Of a stretch of 47,500 bases of DNA, positions 1 to 12,200 are shown piece by piece (the first letter of the stretch is position 1; every line of letters begins with the position of its first letter). The DNA is from Leishmania martiniquensis. Its lineage: Eukaryota > Euglenozoa > Kinetoplastea > Trypanosomatida > Trypanosomatidae. Below the pieces are notes generated by a model. It saw nothing but the letters and a program-made list of their open reading frames with translations. It ran no database searches and had not been told where the DNA came from. The stretch lies in contig NC_090166.1 in NCBI RefSeq assembly GCF_017916325.1, forward strand, positions 1,001,728-1,049,227, in the 5' to 3' direction. Position numbers and translations under genes: made by a program.

Positions 1-85
1 GGGTAGGGAGGAGGGAGGGCATGAGGCTGGCTGACCTCTACCCCGCCACGGACACACAGACCTGGACACCCGACGCCCTGAGGTG
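1..85 (-). repeat. SIDER-like repeat, truncated by window edge
   Basis: By eye these 85 bases are the exact reverse complement of 29067-29151. The shared sequence starts with a cacctcagggcgtcggg-type motif and runs into a C/T-rich stretch. The element therefore points the same way as the minus-strand genes and starts about 1.8 kb after the stop codon of the 1903-4317 gene, probably in its 3' UTR. Dispersed repeats with a conserved 5' signature in 3' UTRs are typical of Leishmania SIDER retroposons, some of which affect mRNA stability or translation. The SIDER name is an inference; the repeat itself is seen. Confidence 0.6.
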
Positions 86-1902
86 GTACAGGTGGCGAGA
101 AGTGTCCCGTTGCCTCTCTAGAGTGCGCGAACGCCAATTCAGAGGACCAAAAACAGTGGAAAGGGCGGTGAGGGAGGTAAAAGTGAGGCAGGAGAGTGGT
201 GAAGAGGAGGAGGAGCTGAGAGAGCACAGCTTGCTGCACTGGGTGGCGGCGTCGAGGTGGCCTTACCGCAAACTCATAGTGGCGTGCACAGAATGCCGTC
301 TCTGCCGCTCTGCGTGTGGGCACGTGTGTGTAGCCTTACGGAGAGAAGTGTTTGCTGTAGCGAGCTGCGGTGATGGCAAGCCAACGTGTTGGGAGGAGGA
401 TAGAGCCCGCAAGAGAGGGTTACTCAGACGCAGGCACAAACAGAGGGCGCTTGCTTCATTCATGAGCGGTTTTATCAGGGGAGCGCGAGCGCGCTGCACT
501 GCACACGAATTTCTAAGGCGGAGCGGATAGCGCAGAGTCGCATTACATAAATTACATCGGAAGGGGTGACAGTGAGCAGGGGAAGGATGATGGGAGGCGG
601 AGCGGGGGACGTGAAGAAAGAGGGAGAGGGAGGGGGATGGTGGATGCAAGGGGGGAGGGGAAGGTAAAGGCGGAGGAGAAGAAATGAGGATGTTCGATCC
701 TCTGAAGACGCTGACCATCTCCGCCGTTGAGCGACTCGTGTGCCCCTCTTTGCGTTGGATGAAGGAGAAAGCGAAGCAGCCAACGCTCTCCTCCCCATTC
801 CCCCTTTTCTTCCTCCACTCGTCAATCGGCATGTGGAGGAGGAGGAGGAATGGTGGTGGCGTCGAAGAGCGCCAGTCACACACGCGCCCGTCGAACAGTG
901 GCAACGACAAAGAAAAAGGGAAAGATGGCGGAATAGAGGAGAATTTTTCGGTGAAGAAGGGGCGAATGAGAGAGGCAGAAATGGGAGGGAGCGGGTGCGT
1001 GAGCGTGCAGCACGATGTGCACAAAGATGAGCGGGTTGCCGAACGTGAACAACGGCGACGATTTGAAAAAAAAAACATATAGGGCACATTACAATCAAAG
1101 CGCCACGCAGCAGCGGCAGGACGCCTCGGCAGCCCCCCCTCTCTTCTCCCGCTCTGCTTCCTTTCGTCGAGTCATCAGAGCAGTTTCGCGTGTGAAGCGG
1201 AGGGAGCGATTTTCTGCTTTAACTTCGTCTCTCCTCTGCTGATTTCCACGATGAACGCGTCCGCCAAGACGTTTGCGCGGACAAAGCCACAGCCCCCGCC
1301 TGCCTCTGCTGCACCGTGGCTGAGCCCCGCTCGCCTCACAGGAGCGTCTCCTGCTGGCGCATCGCGCCATGCGCGTCAAGGGGCTCGACTCTTTCCCGCC
1401 TCGGCCGCGTGTTGTGCGGTCAGCGCTAGACAAACGCGAGAGGGCTGCGCGCCTTGATGCAAGCGAGCTGTCGAAAGGCTCTGGCTCGAGCGCGGCGGGC
1501 TGGCCAGCCCGCCCCGCGGCGCCCTCGCCGACTCCGCACTTCCTGAGCGTGGAGAACGTACAAAAAAATTGAGCGGCGCGTACCAGCGTAAAACGGTGGC
1601 GGAGGCGGAGGGGGGAGGTGATGTGTACACAAAGGACACAACGGCATCGGCGAAGGAGTGAAACGTGCGCGGTCGCGGGAGAAGAGGAGGGGGTGACGGG
1701 AGCACCGGGGGAGCAGGAGCGGAATGAGAAAAGGGAAAGCCACGAGCCAACACCCCCACGCCAGGGGGAAGTGGGGAGGGGGGAGGAGAGGAAAGACGCA
1801 CCCTTCGATGACACTGGCCGCAGGGAAGGGGCAGCCATCACGCACATGCATGCCGACACCACTAGACACAAATTTTCCTTCCCCCCTTTGTTTGCCCACC
1901 GT
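86..1902. other. 3' flank of the 1903-4317 gene, no gene seen
   Basis: This stretch is purine-rich on the plus strand, with many GA- and G-rich runs. It probably holds the long 3' UTR of the 1903-4317 gene and the polypyrimidine tracts that drive polyadenylation and trans-splicing of the next gene to the left. Open frames on both strands (for example 263-1087 and 1095-1871, minus) are Pro/Ser/Arg-rich translations of low-complexity DNA, and I do not regard them as genes. Confidence 0.6.
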
Positions 1903-4317
1903 TTAACACCTCGTCATCGCCTCGCCCCAGAAACCGTGCCGGCCGAGCAGGTGATCCAGCGGATCACGCTCAGTCGCCAAAGCAGCGTAGTCTATCGGCT
2001 TCTCATGGCCTTGCACGGCACCGCTGCCTCGATGCTGCTCGGAACGGCCACTTGACTTATCCTTCCTGCGCCGCGCCACACGAGCTCGCCTGCCTGCACC
2101 GGGGCCTGTTTGCCAGCCACTCATGTATGGAGAGAACATATGGTGCAGGCGCATGTTCTGCTCTAATGTCTTCCGTGCGACGCTGCGCTTGCGTCTCTGA
2201 TGCCTGCTGACGTAGGGACCATCAGCAGCAGGACTCCTCCGCAAAGGCGGCCCGGACGTGTGGCTACGCGCCGCGGCACATCCTTCGCCCTCATCCAGGT
2301 CTAAAAGCGCCACATCCTCGTGCTGGCTGCCTGGTATGGCGGCCTTTGCTCGCCCTGGCAGCTGAGCGTGACAGCGCATCAGCTGTGTTGAAGAGGCGTC
2401 CTCGCGGGCGCTCACCTTCGCCATTCCCGCAGCCTTTATTCGCCGTGGACGGCCTCTCCCAAACAATTCTACAGTCGGCTCCTGTGGAGAGCGGTAGAGG
2501 TACTCCTGAGGCCGTTGTGGTTGGCGAGGGGGTGTGGAACTGGCGCTGCCGGCGGTCAGCGGGCTAAGCAACTCAACAACGACTTCACACCCAGTTGGCG
2601 GTGCCGGCGCCCATCGTCTCCTCGTGAGGCTGCCGGCCCGTCGCACGGTCGGCGGCTTCGCGTGTCCCGGCGCAGAAGGGAAATCTTCTACACCGTCCCT
2701 CGCGTACTCGCTCAGCGCATCTGTGGCAGGGTAGGGCACCGGCTGCTGTCCGTCCGCTGTCACATAGTACGGATGCCGATCCGACACAGAGAAGGCCGGC
2801 ACCGAGAGTGGAGGAATAGAAGACGGTTCAGTAACCGATCCACCACTGCTGCGGTGGTAGGCTGCTGCCGGGCAGCGCAGCGCCGCATGAGGTGCCGTGC
2901 GCTGAGACAGGGTTGATAGGGAGTACCGCGCGCCCAACTCGGGGAGTTGAGAGGCCTGTCCCAAGGCCGGCACCGGATGGCCGCCCACATCGCCATGGTG
3001 GTGCTCTTGTGCGCCTCTCTCTTCGCCTCTCTTTTCTACCTCGTGAGAGATGCTTGATGAAGTCAGTCTCATCAGCGTGCGGGCGTGCACGTTTTCCTGC
3101 CTCCTGGGCAGCGTCGAGGTTGATGGAGGACGCAAGGGTGCCGTCCGCGCCAGCACCACAGGTGGCTCCGCTGACGGGGCCCTGGACGACTGTGGCCTTG
3201 CGCGACTTGTGGGACGGAGTGCTCGGCTTGACTTCTGCCGCTTCAACTTCAACGGTGGAGGAATCCATATAATCGGCAGGTTCCGTGACGAGCTCAGTCG
3301 ACGAATGGGATGGTGCACCTCCTCAGCCTTCGCTACGTTACCGGTGTCTCTGACCGAGCTGTCCAGCCTGTTGCCGGAGCAGCTGAGACGACCGTCGCTC
3401 TTGCGCCGAAAGGACACGACCCCGCGTGACCTCACGGTGCCGCCACTGCTACCCTTGACTGACGGCCTGGCCGTTGCTGTGCCTGTATCGCGAGAGTTGG
3501 GCTCTGAAGAATGGCTGACAGACTTCCGGCGAGAGGGAGGGCCCCTTTCCGCTGCCGCCGCCGCCGCCGCGTTAGGATCGTTGGTCGCCCTGCTGCAGCT
3601 TTTGGAGCCATCGCTGCCTCCACTGCGGAGGCCGCTGCCCTTCAGTGGGGAGAGCGCCTGCAACGTATCGATTGCCTGCAGCAGCACCGCGGAAGGCTCT
3701 CGCGAGTCCACGGTGGCAATGAACGAAGCAGTGAGGGCGAGGTCCGCATCGAGATCCTCTACAGCGCTCTGCAGGTGTGTACCCTTGTAGGCGGACAAAG
3801 ACATCGAGCTGTCACAGCCCCGTATCCTCGACACAGCACCCGACGAGGCGCCAGCGGCGGAGTAGTACTGGGAGGCGCTGCTGGTGATGCTCTTGTTGGA
3901 CCCAAGCCGTCGCTTGAACAGCTGCTCGTCAGCAGCACCGAGTTGCTTTTTGGACGACTGCGAGGGCGGCGCAAGGCCACTGTAGACCGACCTTTTTCGA
4001 GGTCGCACAGCGCGGCGGTATTCCACTATGCTACTGCCATCCACCGTTCGCAGGAGGCGCTGCTGTCTCGCCTCCAACACCTCTGGTAACGCGTCTTTGT
4101 GTTGCATCGGCTGCAGGTATCGCTCGGTGGGGTACCCAATCGGATTAGTTGCATCTGCCGCCGCCGCATCACCCTTCCCCATGCAATCTTCGTTGGGTTC
4201 CATCGGCGACTGGCGTGTGTGAGGAGTGCTGGCTGTGGGAGAGTCGAGGAAGGTCGGCAGCCCGCTGCCGCCACAGGGGTTCGCGCTGCTTGTAAGCACC
4301 AATGCGTTCTGGTCCAT
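1903..4317 (-). CDS. hypothetical disordered basic protein, 804 aa
   Basis: I do not recognise this protein. The frame stays open upstream to 4818, but the first ATG in frame is at 4317 (protein begins MDQNALVL). A T-rich tract lies at about 4351-4361 on the coding strand with no AG between it and the ATG, so the acceptor is probably further up, near 4417. No out-of-frame ATG lies in between. The protein is rich in Ser, Arg, Pro and Ala, has an alanine run in its first half, a hydrophobic IIWIPPP patch near residue 355 and an Arg/Lys-rich C-terminal third. There is no signal peptide, membrane segment or recognisable domain. Many Ser-Arg and Ser-Pro pairs suggest a phosphorylated cytoskeletal or nuclear protein, but that is speculation. 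That it is a gene is fairly sure, from its length, its frame and the contrast with the purine-rich flanks. Confidence 0.75.
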   Translation of the reverse strand: MDQNALVLTSSANPCGGSGLPTFLDSPTASTPHTRQSPMEPNEDCMGKGDAAAADATNPIGYPTERYLQPMQHKDALPEVLEARQQRLLRTVDGSSIVEYRRAVRPRKRSVYSGLAPPSQSSKKQLGAADEQLFKRRLGSNKSITSSASQYYSAAGASSGAVSRIRGCDSSMSLSAYKGTHLQSAVEDLDADLALTASFIATVDSREPSAVLLQAIDTLQALSPLKGSGLRSGGSDGSKSCSRATNDPNAAAAAAAERGPPSRRKSVSHSSEPNSRDTGTATARPSVKGSSGGTVRSRGVVSFRRKSDGRLSCSGNRLDSSVRDTGNVAKAEEVHHPIRRLSSSRNLPIIWIPPPLKLKRQKSSRALRPTSRARPQSSRAPSAEPPVVLARTAPLRPPSTSTLPRRQENVHARTLMRLTSSSISHEVEKRGEERGAQEHHHGDVGGHPVPALGQASQLPELGARYSLSTLSQRTAPHAALRCPAAAYHRSSGGSVTEPSSIPPLSVPAFSVSDRHPYYVTADGQQPVPYPATDALSEYARDGVEDFPSAPGHAKPPTVRRAGSLTRRRWAPAPPTGCEVVVELLSPLTAGSASSTPPRQPQRPQEYLYRSPQEPTVELFGRGRPRRIKAAGMAKVSAREDASSTQLMRCHAQLPGRAKAAIPGSQHEDVALLDLDEGEGCAAARSHTSGPPLRRSPAADGPYVSRHQRRKRSVARKTLEQNMRLHHMFSPYMSGWQTGPGAGRRARVARRRKDKSSGRSEQHRGSGAVQGHEKPIDYAALATERDPLDHLLGRHGFWGEAMTRC

Positions 4318-7300
4318 TGCGGATGCCGATGCAACAGTGGAGCAGAGCAAAAAAAAAAGAAGAAATGGGAGAGGCGTAGCGATACGCGCGATGTGTATAG
4401 CGCACTTAATGATTTTCTCGCCCGTGTGCACAGGCGGGGGAGAGAAGATGTGTGAAGTGGGGTTGGGGGGAGGAGGGGAGAGGAGGCGTGAGCACGGAGC
4501 AATTCGGAAAAAAAACAAAAAGTATGCCCGCCGAGGGCCCCGCCGAGGCGCCGCAGAGGTCGACACCCACGCACCAATCAGAGAGAGAGGAGAGGAGAGG
4601 AGGCACCAAAACGATTTCGCACAAAAATTATATAAATAAATATATAAATGTTTTGGCGGAGACTTAGCGAAGGGATGGGGGGGGGAGAGGAAAGGGAGAG
4701 CACAATACACACGCGTGAAAGACGAATAGAGCGTGAGGGGGGAGGGGGAAGAGAAGGGGGGAGAGCAGACAAAGCGAGCGGGTGGCCAGCCCAGGCGCAA
4801 GATCTGACGTCCGCGCAAGGGCCAATGGCCTTAAGGACGTCCGTTTTTTTTGTGTGCGTCTGCGCTTCTACGAAGGGTCGTCTCTCCGTATATGACACTA
4901 AGTACAGGTGATACGTAAACAAGAGAGGGAGAAGGGGGAGGCGAGTGGGCTCGTTTTTTTTTTTGATACCACAAATAGCTCTGTCAGCGGCTACTACCAA
5001 GGGTGTTGCGCGCTCTGTATATATATATATATACATGCGCTCTGGAGAATGCCAAGATAGATTGCGGAGAGGTGTGTATGTATAAAGAGGGCGCCCACAC
5101 ACGCAACACCGTCAGCCATGCCTCATTCGCCCACCAAGTGATGTGTGGAGGTAGGTGGCGTATTTGGGAAGAGGAAGAGGGAAGAGGGAAGAGGGCGGAG
5201 GCGCATTGCGAAGAGGAGTAGCCCCCCTGAACAAAAAACGAAGAGCTTTCCATGAAGCCTGAAAAGAGCGCACAGACGCATCCGCAAGACGAGAGGGTCA
5301 AGCCGATCTGCGGGCATTCCACCCCGTTTTCTAGAAAGTCTCCCCATTGGCCGCGGCCGATAGCCAAGGGTCCTCACTGGTTCGCACACCTCCGTCCCTA
5401 TTCGGAGTGGCTTGCGAGCCGGGCGGTTTCAGCTCTCCCGCGTACATTCGCTGATGGTTCGATGTCGTTGACCCTCCGATTATGACCGCTTGTGGCCTCG
5501 CAGCAGCGGCAGAGTGCATCAAGAGAGTCGCACTGCGTGCCCTTCTCGAGTGCGCGTCTAGCACGGAACTTCCCCCATAACACGCGCCGCCACAAAGCAC
5601 TGCCCCCCTCTCGCGCAACTGAGGCTTTCAGCGATGAGCATAGCACGCGCGCACGCACACACGCACGCAGAGCAGAAACAATGCGGAGCCCCCATCTCCT
5701 TGCCTAGCGGCGGCCGCGCCGACACACAAGGCCCACAGAGCACTTCACTTCAACCCCTCCCCCCCTTTCCCCTCCCATCATACGCATACGCACACATAGA
5801 TGTGCCTACTGAAAGCCACCCATTCGCAACATTTAGGCGTACATGCGCCGACCAGTCCGTTCCGGAAGAGCTGTCTCAAACGCTTCGCTTTGGATACAGG
5901 CCGCTCTTCTCCTCGGCCACTTCCACTGCCTCGCTGTCTGTGTAACAGCAACGCCGACACGATGAACGGAGCACGAGAAACGAAAAAAAAAGTGCCACAG
6001 AGGAAAGCAAGTGGCGGACAGATGGCGGCACCAGAGGCGACACCCGAATACACACCGTGGCGCGCAGGGGCACGGCAAGATCGTCGAGGAGGTGGTTTAA
6101 CACAATCGAGCCGTAGCAGCCACAGCGTAGAAGGTCGGCGGATTTGCAGCCTGCTGAGGAGATGCGAATGGGCGCCACGCCGCTCAGCAGAGCGACCGGA
6201 CACGTGCGAAAAAGAGACCAGCGCCCCTTTTCCACGCCCAACACGCCCGCCCATGTGTATGCGCCGCCTGCCGTCGAGTTGCGCCATGCTCATGGCAGCT
6301 GTCCCGCGTCTGCCCCCCACCCGGACTGCTGCACGGGATGCCGCACATGTCGCACTCTCCGAGGGCGGATGGGTGCGCGTCACTCGCGCTCCTCTCTCCC
6401 ACGGATGCCTCGCTCGGACGCAACGCATCGCGCCAGCTGTGCCACAACAGGCGGGGAGGGGGCCGTCACGAGCCCGCGGCGGCACGGTGCCCCGTCGACA
6501 GACGCGCGCCTGCGCACAGAGGACTTTCCCGCTTGCCGCTCTGCGAGAGGGGCAGCGGCAGGCGGCAAATGGGGAGAGGCCGCCCATGCAGTGCGAGGCA
6601 GGTGCGCCTCGAGCGGCGCGTGACTTCCGCGCGGCCTATGGGGCACAGCGCCAGCCCAGACCTGTCTGCCGACGCCCGGAGTCCGCTGCGGCACCCCGAG
6701 GGCGGTCTTCAGGCTCGCGACCGCCGCCCTCCTTCACACAGACAGGGAGAGGGCGAGGCGCGGGGGGGGGGCTGGGCAGGACGCACCGAGGCGCACACAC
6801 GCCATCCTTTCGGGGAGGGGTGTGGAAGGCGGAAGAGGAGAGGCAGTCAAGCAGAGCACAGTCGATGGAAATGGATAAGGGTGAAACAGAAGACGGAGGC
6901 GAGGTGCTGCAGCAAAGACAAAGACTGAAAGGCGAAGAGGAGACACGGGGAGAGCAGTCACGAAAGCGCAAAGGGAGGTGGACAACGGCCAGAGGAGGGG
7001 CTGCAGCAGCCCTTTCAACCTCCTCCGTCCCAAAGAGGCTGACGAGTGAAAGAGGTAAACGATGTGGAAGGCTGTGTTTGCCTCTTTATACTGTGCGTAG
7101 GATGTACCGTCGGTGCTTCGTCACCGTCGCCGGCAGAGGGGAGAGAGGGAGAGAGAGAGGAGGTTGCAGGAGGCGTCATATGTGCCAGCAGTGGCGGCGA
7201 GAGAGGACGCGAGGCAAAATGGTAAGCAGACGGCGCATAAGAGAGAGGGGAGAGCCACCGAAGTCCGCGGCTTCTGAAGCGGAGGACCGGGCACGCGCCT

Positions 7301-9278
7301 CCTCCCACACCTTCCACTCCTTCACCGATGCGACTGTCCTGCCGCCGCCCTGAGAGGCAGAGTGGGAGAGAGGGAAAGAAGAAGATAGAAGGGTGGGTGG
7401 GCGGGGGCTGCACTTCTGCACACCCGGCGCCGTCCACCGATCTGGAGCCGATGCGGAGTTTCTACATATGACTACTGACACGGAGAGGCCATACGCGGCG
7501 GAAGAATGGAGCGCTTCTATTCATGAAGGGCGGGAGGAGGGGAGGAGGAGACATAGTGATGCGTTTTTTTTTGTGTATGAGCGCACTGGCGAGAATGCAA
7601 AGCCGTCTGCCTCTCATGCTTCGCGCCGCATGGAGAGTGGCAGAGTGGTGGTGGTGGTGGGGAGGACGCACTTGATGCGGAAGCGGAGCAAGCGGAGATG
7701 CCCAGAGAGCGAGATAGAAAGGGGGCAGTGCGGAGTTCTCCATGCGCCACCCCCTTTTTTCCTCCCTACCGCTTCCCACAACGCAACAGACGAACGTGAA
7801 GGCGCGCTGACCGGTGACATGTAAGATTTCTGCTCTTCTGCTAAGCATGTGGGGCAGCACGCGACAGCGACTGCAGCCTCGACCGCGTCCCTTCCCCTTT
7901 TTCTTTCTTCTCCCCCCTCCGACCCGATCGTGCGGCAGAGCTGCGGTGTCTCGGGAAGCGCGCACATCATACACTCATGAGCCATGAAGGCTCTCCCTCG
8001 ACATTGCCCCCCAAACAGCGAAAAATAAACAAATAAAACGTCAAACAAAAGGCTCCGCTGCGTCGGCTTAGGAAGGGACGCCTGGGGTAAAGGAGAGAAG
8101 GGGGAGGGGGTGAAAGCGGGTGAGATCTGCTCCCTGGCGCCACACGCCAAGGTGTGCTTTCACCGTTGCTCACCTTCACAGCGCTCTCTCTCCACGCGGG
8201 CGGTTCGCCGTAGCGCTAATGATAGAAGAGCGCTGCCGATAGAGCGGGTTGTCACCCTTGACAACAACTCGGCAGCAAAAAAAAGAGAGCATAGAGAGGA
8301 ACGTAGCGCTCCGCCGCGATACCGCCGACGTGCTAGTGAAGCCGAGGCGAGCGCCACGACGTCAAGCAGAGGCACACGCACACACACACAGACATGGAGG
8401 ACAAGATAGAGAGAGGCGGAAACACAGACACAAAATCGAACGCAGAGGAGAAAGCAGCAGTGCATCGACGACATTTTTGATGGCAGAGAGAGGAAGAGGA
8501 GGTGAAGGGGACCAGAAATAGAGAGGAGGTCCACCTTGCATGGCCCTCCTGCTGTCTTCCTTCATTGCCGTGCATGCACGCGCACTGAATGACATCGCGC
8601 GAGTAGCCACTGGAAGCCACAAGAGCGGTGCACACGACACAACAGCCATAGAAGACGTGGGAGAGAGAAGAGGGGAAAGCGCCCGTATGTGTATCTCTGT
8701 GTGTGCAGGGGTGGGTGGGGTGGGCGTATGCGTTTGTGTGTGTGCGTGTTGGTGTGGGAATGGGGGAGGGGGGACGAGGAGATACGGCGACAACAGGGAG
8801 GGAAGGGGTGCGTCGAAACATAGCGCATCAGCATCCAAACAGGCATGGCATCGAACAAGCGAGAGAGGAAAGGAGAGGGCGCGAGGCATACATACATCTG
8901 TATACCATCGAGCTTATACGTTGAGCAGTCACCAGCAACAGAAATAGACGGCAGGGCCGAGGAGTGGGTGGGAGTGGGGAAGAAGAGGGCAGACACAGTA
9001 TAGAGATGGTCAGAAGGGGTGAAGAAAAAGCTGGGGGTGGGGGGAGCGGAAGGAAAGGGCAACAACAACAAAGGCGTCGACACAGTGCCGGTAGGGCGCT
9101 TCAAAGGGAGCGCCGTCCGCACTGTCGTGAGCAGACACCGCGAGAGGAGAAAGAAGAGCGGCAGAGAGAGAAGAGGCATGCACGAGCGTCCCCTCTTCTC
9201 TGCATTCCAGCTCAGGTTCGCTCTAAATGAGCTCACTTCTCCGGCGCGGACGCGGGCGTTCATCGTCGAAGCTTTGTC
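4318..9278. other. long intergenic region / 3' UTR, no gene seen
   Basis: About 5 kb separate the RING-CH gene from the next gene to the left. Most of it is GA-rich on the plus strand, with (TA)n at about 5018-5033, poly-A runs and a (GGT)n tract near 7644-7661. A dispersed repeat lies at 6603-6745. A plus-strand open frame of 517 codons (5800-7353) crosses the repeat and low-complexity DNA and is Arg/Gly/Ala-rich, which fits chance opening in GC-rich DNA. The region probably carries a long 3' UTR and trans-splice signals. No tRNA, snoRNA or other RNA gene was recognised. Confidence 0.55.
6603..6745 (-). repeat. dispersed repeat, copy 1 (SIDER-like)
   Basis: These 143 bases align without gaps to 17953-18095, with about eleven differences counted by eye. 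On the minus strand the copy contains a gggcgtcgg...caggtctg core that loosely matches the 5' signature of the repeats at 1-85 and 29067-29465, so it may be a diverged member of the same family, in sense with the genes. It lies about 2.5 kb after the stop of the RING-CH gene. The full limits could not be set; similarity may extend to lower coordinates. Confidence 0.55.
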
Positions 9279-12200
9279 TCACCCCCCCGGTGGCTTCCTG
9301 CGCGGTGGGCAGTACTCAAAAGCGCGAATAACACGCTGGTCTGGTGGTATGCGGAAGTGTTGGGTGTAGTCCGGGTCTTGGCTCTCTGCTGGCTGCTGTG
9401 CCGCATTGTCTGACATGGTAGGGGGCGCTGGCAACGACGAGGACACGCTACCTGTGACAGCGGAGGGAAGTGGAGGCGGAAGGGGAGATGCTGCCGGGGC
9501 GGACGCTCCGGCGACTGACCCAGAAGGTACCAGCGTACATGGCACAGTGATGGAGCGAGGCAGTGCTACAGGATCCGCGCCGTCACTGCCGTTGGCTGCG
9601 ACCGTCTCTATGCGCTCCGCGCCGTTGATAGTTTCCACCACAACATCAGTCGCTGGCGCATCTCCAAGGCTGTTGGGGACTATGTGTGTCATGTATATGT
9701 GCCTCACCCAGCTGAAGAAGGATATGGCGCAGATACTGAAGAGAGAGAAGACGACGCCGCCAATCAGCGGGGACGTCTCCCAATTCCACGCGATATGGCT
9801 TGTCTTGTACAGGAAGTACTTGAGTAAGTACCCCGTCGCATGCACCTGCGCGAGAAGCACGATGCACACGAGCACAACAAGGAGGATGTTGCGCCGCGTG
9901 TAGAAAGGGGGGACGATGTGCATCTCCTCAACGTACTCTTCCACATCCAGCCGACTGCGGAACCAGCTGTAAACGATGAGGTTCGCAAAGAGTACCAGTA
10001 GCATCACGATGCAGTAGATGAATAGGGTCAGTGAGATCCCCTCGAAGCGGAACATGGTGCTGTAGGCGACTTGGTGGTAGCTTGCCAAGCACGACATCTC
10101 ACCGAAGATGACGTGCGTCAGCGTTGTCGCCACGATGACCATGAAGAAGCACGTGAGAAACAAGCAGGCAGCGCCGAGAATGTGCTGCCAGCTCTCCCAC
10201 AGCAGCATCGAGCGCTGAATGCTAACGCGGAAGGGCTCCTTGCAGATTTCGCAGTGGTTGACGTTCGCCAAGTTGCGCTTTGCGCTCTCAATTCGCCAGC
10301 GGTCGAGGCACGTGGCGTGCACGAAGCGGACTGAGCCGGTACAGGCGCAGGGTACGATGAGCGGCGCCACGTCGCTGCCCTCACGACATATGCGGCAAAA
10401 TTGCTCGTCTTCCTCTTCCTGTTCCTCTGGGGGTGCTTTTGTTGGGGCTGATACCACTGCAGGCTCACCCGCTGTTGGCGCAGCGTCCGACGGTGCAGTG
10501 ATGCCGGTATGCACGGAGCTAGGAGCTCCCGAGGCCCACACACGATCGACCGTGTCTTCAGTTGACGCCATAGCCTCTTCTTCTTCGCGCGGCCTCTTCA
10601 GCACAGTTTGGAGAGTGTCGCGCATGCTTAACTGCTGGGCCTCCACCGCGTCCTTGTGCTGCTCAACAGCTGGAAGGCTCCGCCCAGCACCGGCGACCTC
10701 TTCCGCAATGAAGAGCACATCGTGCCCGTTTTGCCGCGCACGCCAGCCCCTCTGATGGCCCTCCCCCCAGTGCCTCGCCGCATCCGGCGACAGGGGGACG
10801 TGCACTGACACTGCCGTCGCCGCTTCGCGTGCACCACGACTTTCCCGCGCACGCCGACGATGAGAGCGGGTACCGATGCTCTCGCCTGCCGAGGACGGGC
10901 AGATATTGGCGTCCTCGATGAGCGCGTCAGAGAGGCACGGCGAGCGCGGCAGCGCCGCGGCGCCCACACCGCTGCCGCGTGGCTCATCGACATCGGATGC
11001 GATGGACTCTCGGGAAGACCTGGAGTGGGTGCTGCCGCTCCTACACACACTGACGCTTGCTTCCGCCTCGCGGAACTGGCATTGCCGACGAGGTTCTAGC
11101 TGCTGCTGTTGTGGTGACTGCTCCGCCTGTGAGGCCTCACCGTCTGCGGCGGGAGGGCTGAGGAGATGCCGCGGCTGCAGCGATGGTGCCACAGAGGTCA
11201 CCGCACCCCATCCGAAGCCCTGCTGCTGAACGGCGGCTGACAGCCCTGCTCCTGTGCGGCGGTGCGCTTGCTCTTGTCGCAGCAGCTGATTCCGCAATAC
11301 GCGCTGCTGATAAGCGGAGCGAAGACGCATAACCCACTCCACGCCCGCCTTCAACGCGTCGATCATCTTCTTGCGCAGCAGCAGCGGTGGCGCCCACATC
11401 CACTCGGCCAAATCCGTGTCTATCATGTACTGCTGCACGAGGTCCGCCCGCCACATCGTGAAGGGCAACGGCAAAAAGAGGACGAGCAGCGGCACGACAA
11501 GGGAGAAGACCAGCTGCAACCACGCCAGCCTCGCCGCCGACTCCTGCTCGAAAAAAAGGTCCAACTCGCATGTGTAGTGTGGGCTGTCAAAGCCGTTCTC
11601 AGGGAACCTGGGCACGCCGGTGGAGTGGGCCATGCTATTGAAGGACGGGACCACAGTGGAGTGGAGCACGACGTAGTAAGGCTCCGTTATCGGGGCCATG
11701 CTAACACGCATAGACACGCTCTGTAGCACCTTGCACATCGCGCTGTTGTCAAATATTGGGGCGAAGGAGTCCCAGAAGCTCGACCAGGGGCCCCTTCCCT
11801 CGTCCTGTGATGGGAAATCGGGTCTGCTGCTCTCGTCCGTGTCGTTGGATTTGCTCACCGGTTGCGCGCTCGCCCACGTGCTGCGGCCAATGTACTGATG
11901 TGCCTGCGTCGTAGCTGCCACAGTTGCGGCGCCTTTCGCGTCGTTGGCACCGCCGTTGAGCCTATATCGATTGCGCAGTTCCACTCGTAGGTACATGCCG
12001 TAGCAGTTATCGCTCCTCACAGATTTATCGTATCGGTGGTCCCTCAGCTGCACAACCGCCTTGATGATGTTGCCAGCCTTTCCATTAAACTGCACGACTG
12101 TGGTGCTGCTGCCGATGATGGTCATGGGAAGGTGAGCCGCGGTTTTGTTCACGCGAATAAAGGAATCCTGTACGTAGCTCTTCATCGGGTGCATCAAGAC

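Noticed and set aside
263..1871. Large minus-strand frames at 263-1087 and 1095-1871
   Set aside because: Pro/Ser/Arg-rich translations of polypyrimidine DNA that overlap in several frames; no start context or domain.
4318..4818. N-terminal extension of the 1903-4317 gene, including a signal-peptide-like stretch
   Set aside because: No in-frame ATG upstream of 4317; the hydrophobic stretch is a translation of the polypyrimidine splice tract.
5370..5480. GGTTCGAT-like T-loop motifs suggesting a tRNA
   Set aside because: No matching acceptor, D or anticodon stems could be folded around them.
5800..7353. 517-codon plus-strand open frame
   Set aside because: It runs antisense to the gene cluster, crosses a dispersed repeat, is Arg/Gly/Ala-rich low complexity, and has no plus-strand splice tract; chance opening in GC-rich DNA is more likely.
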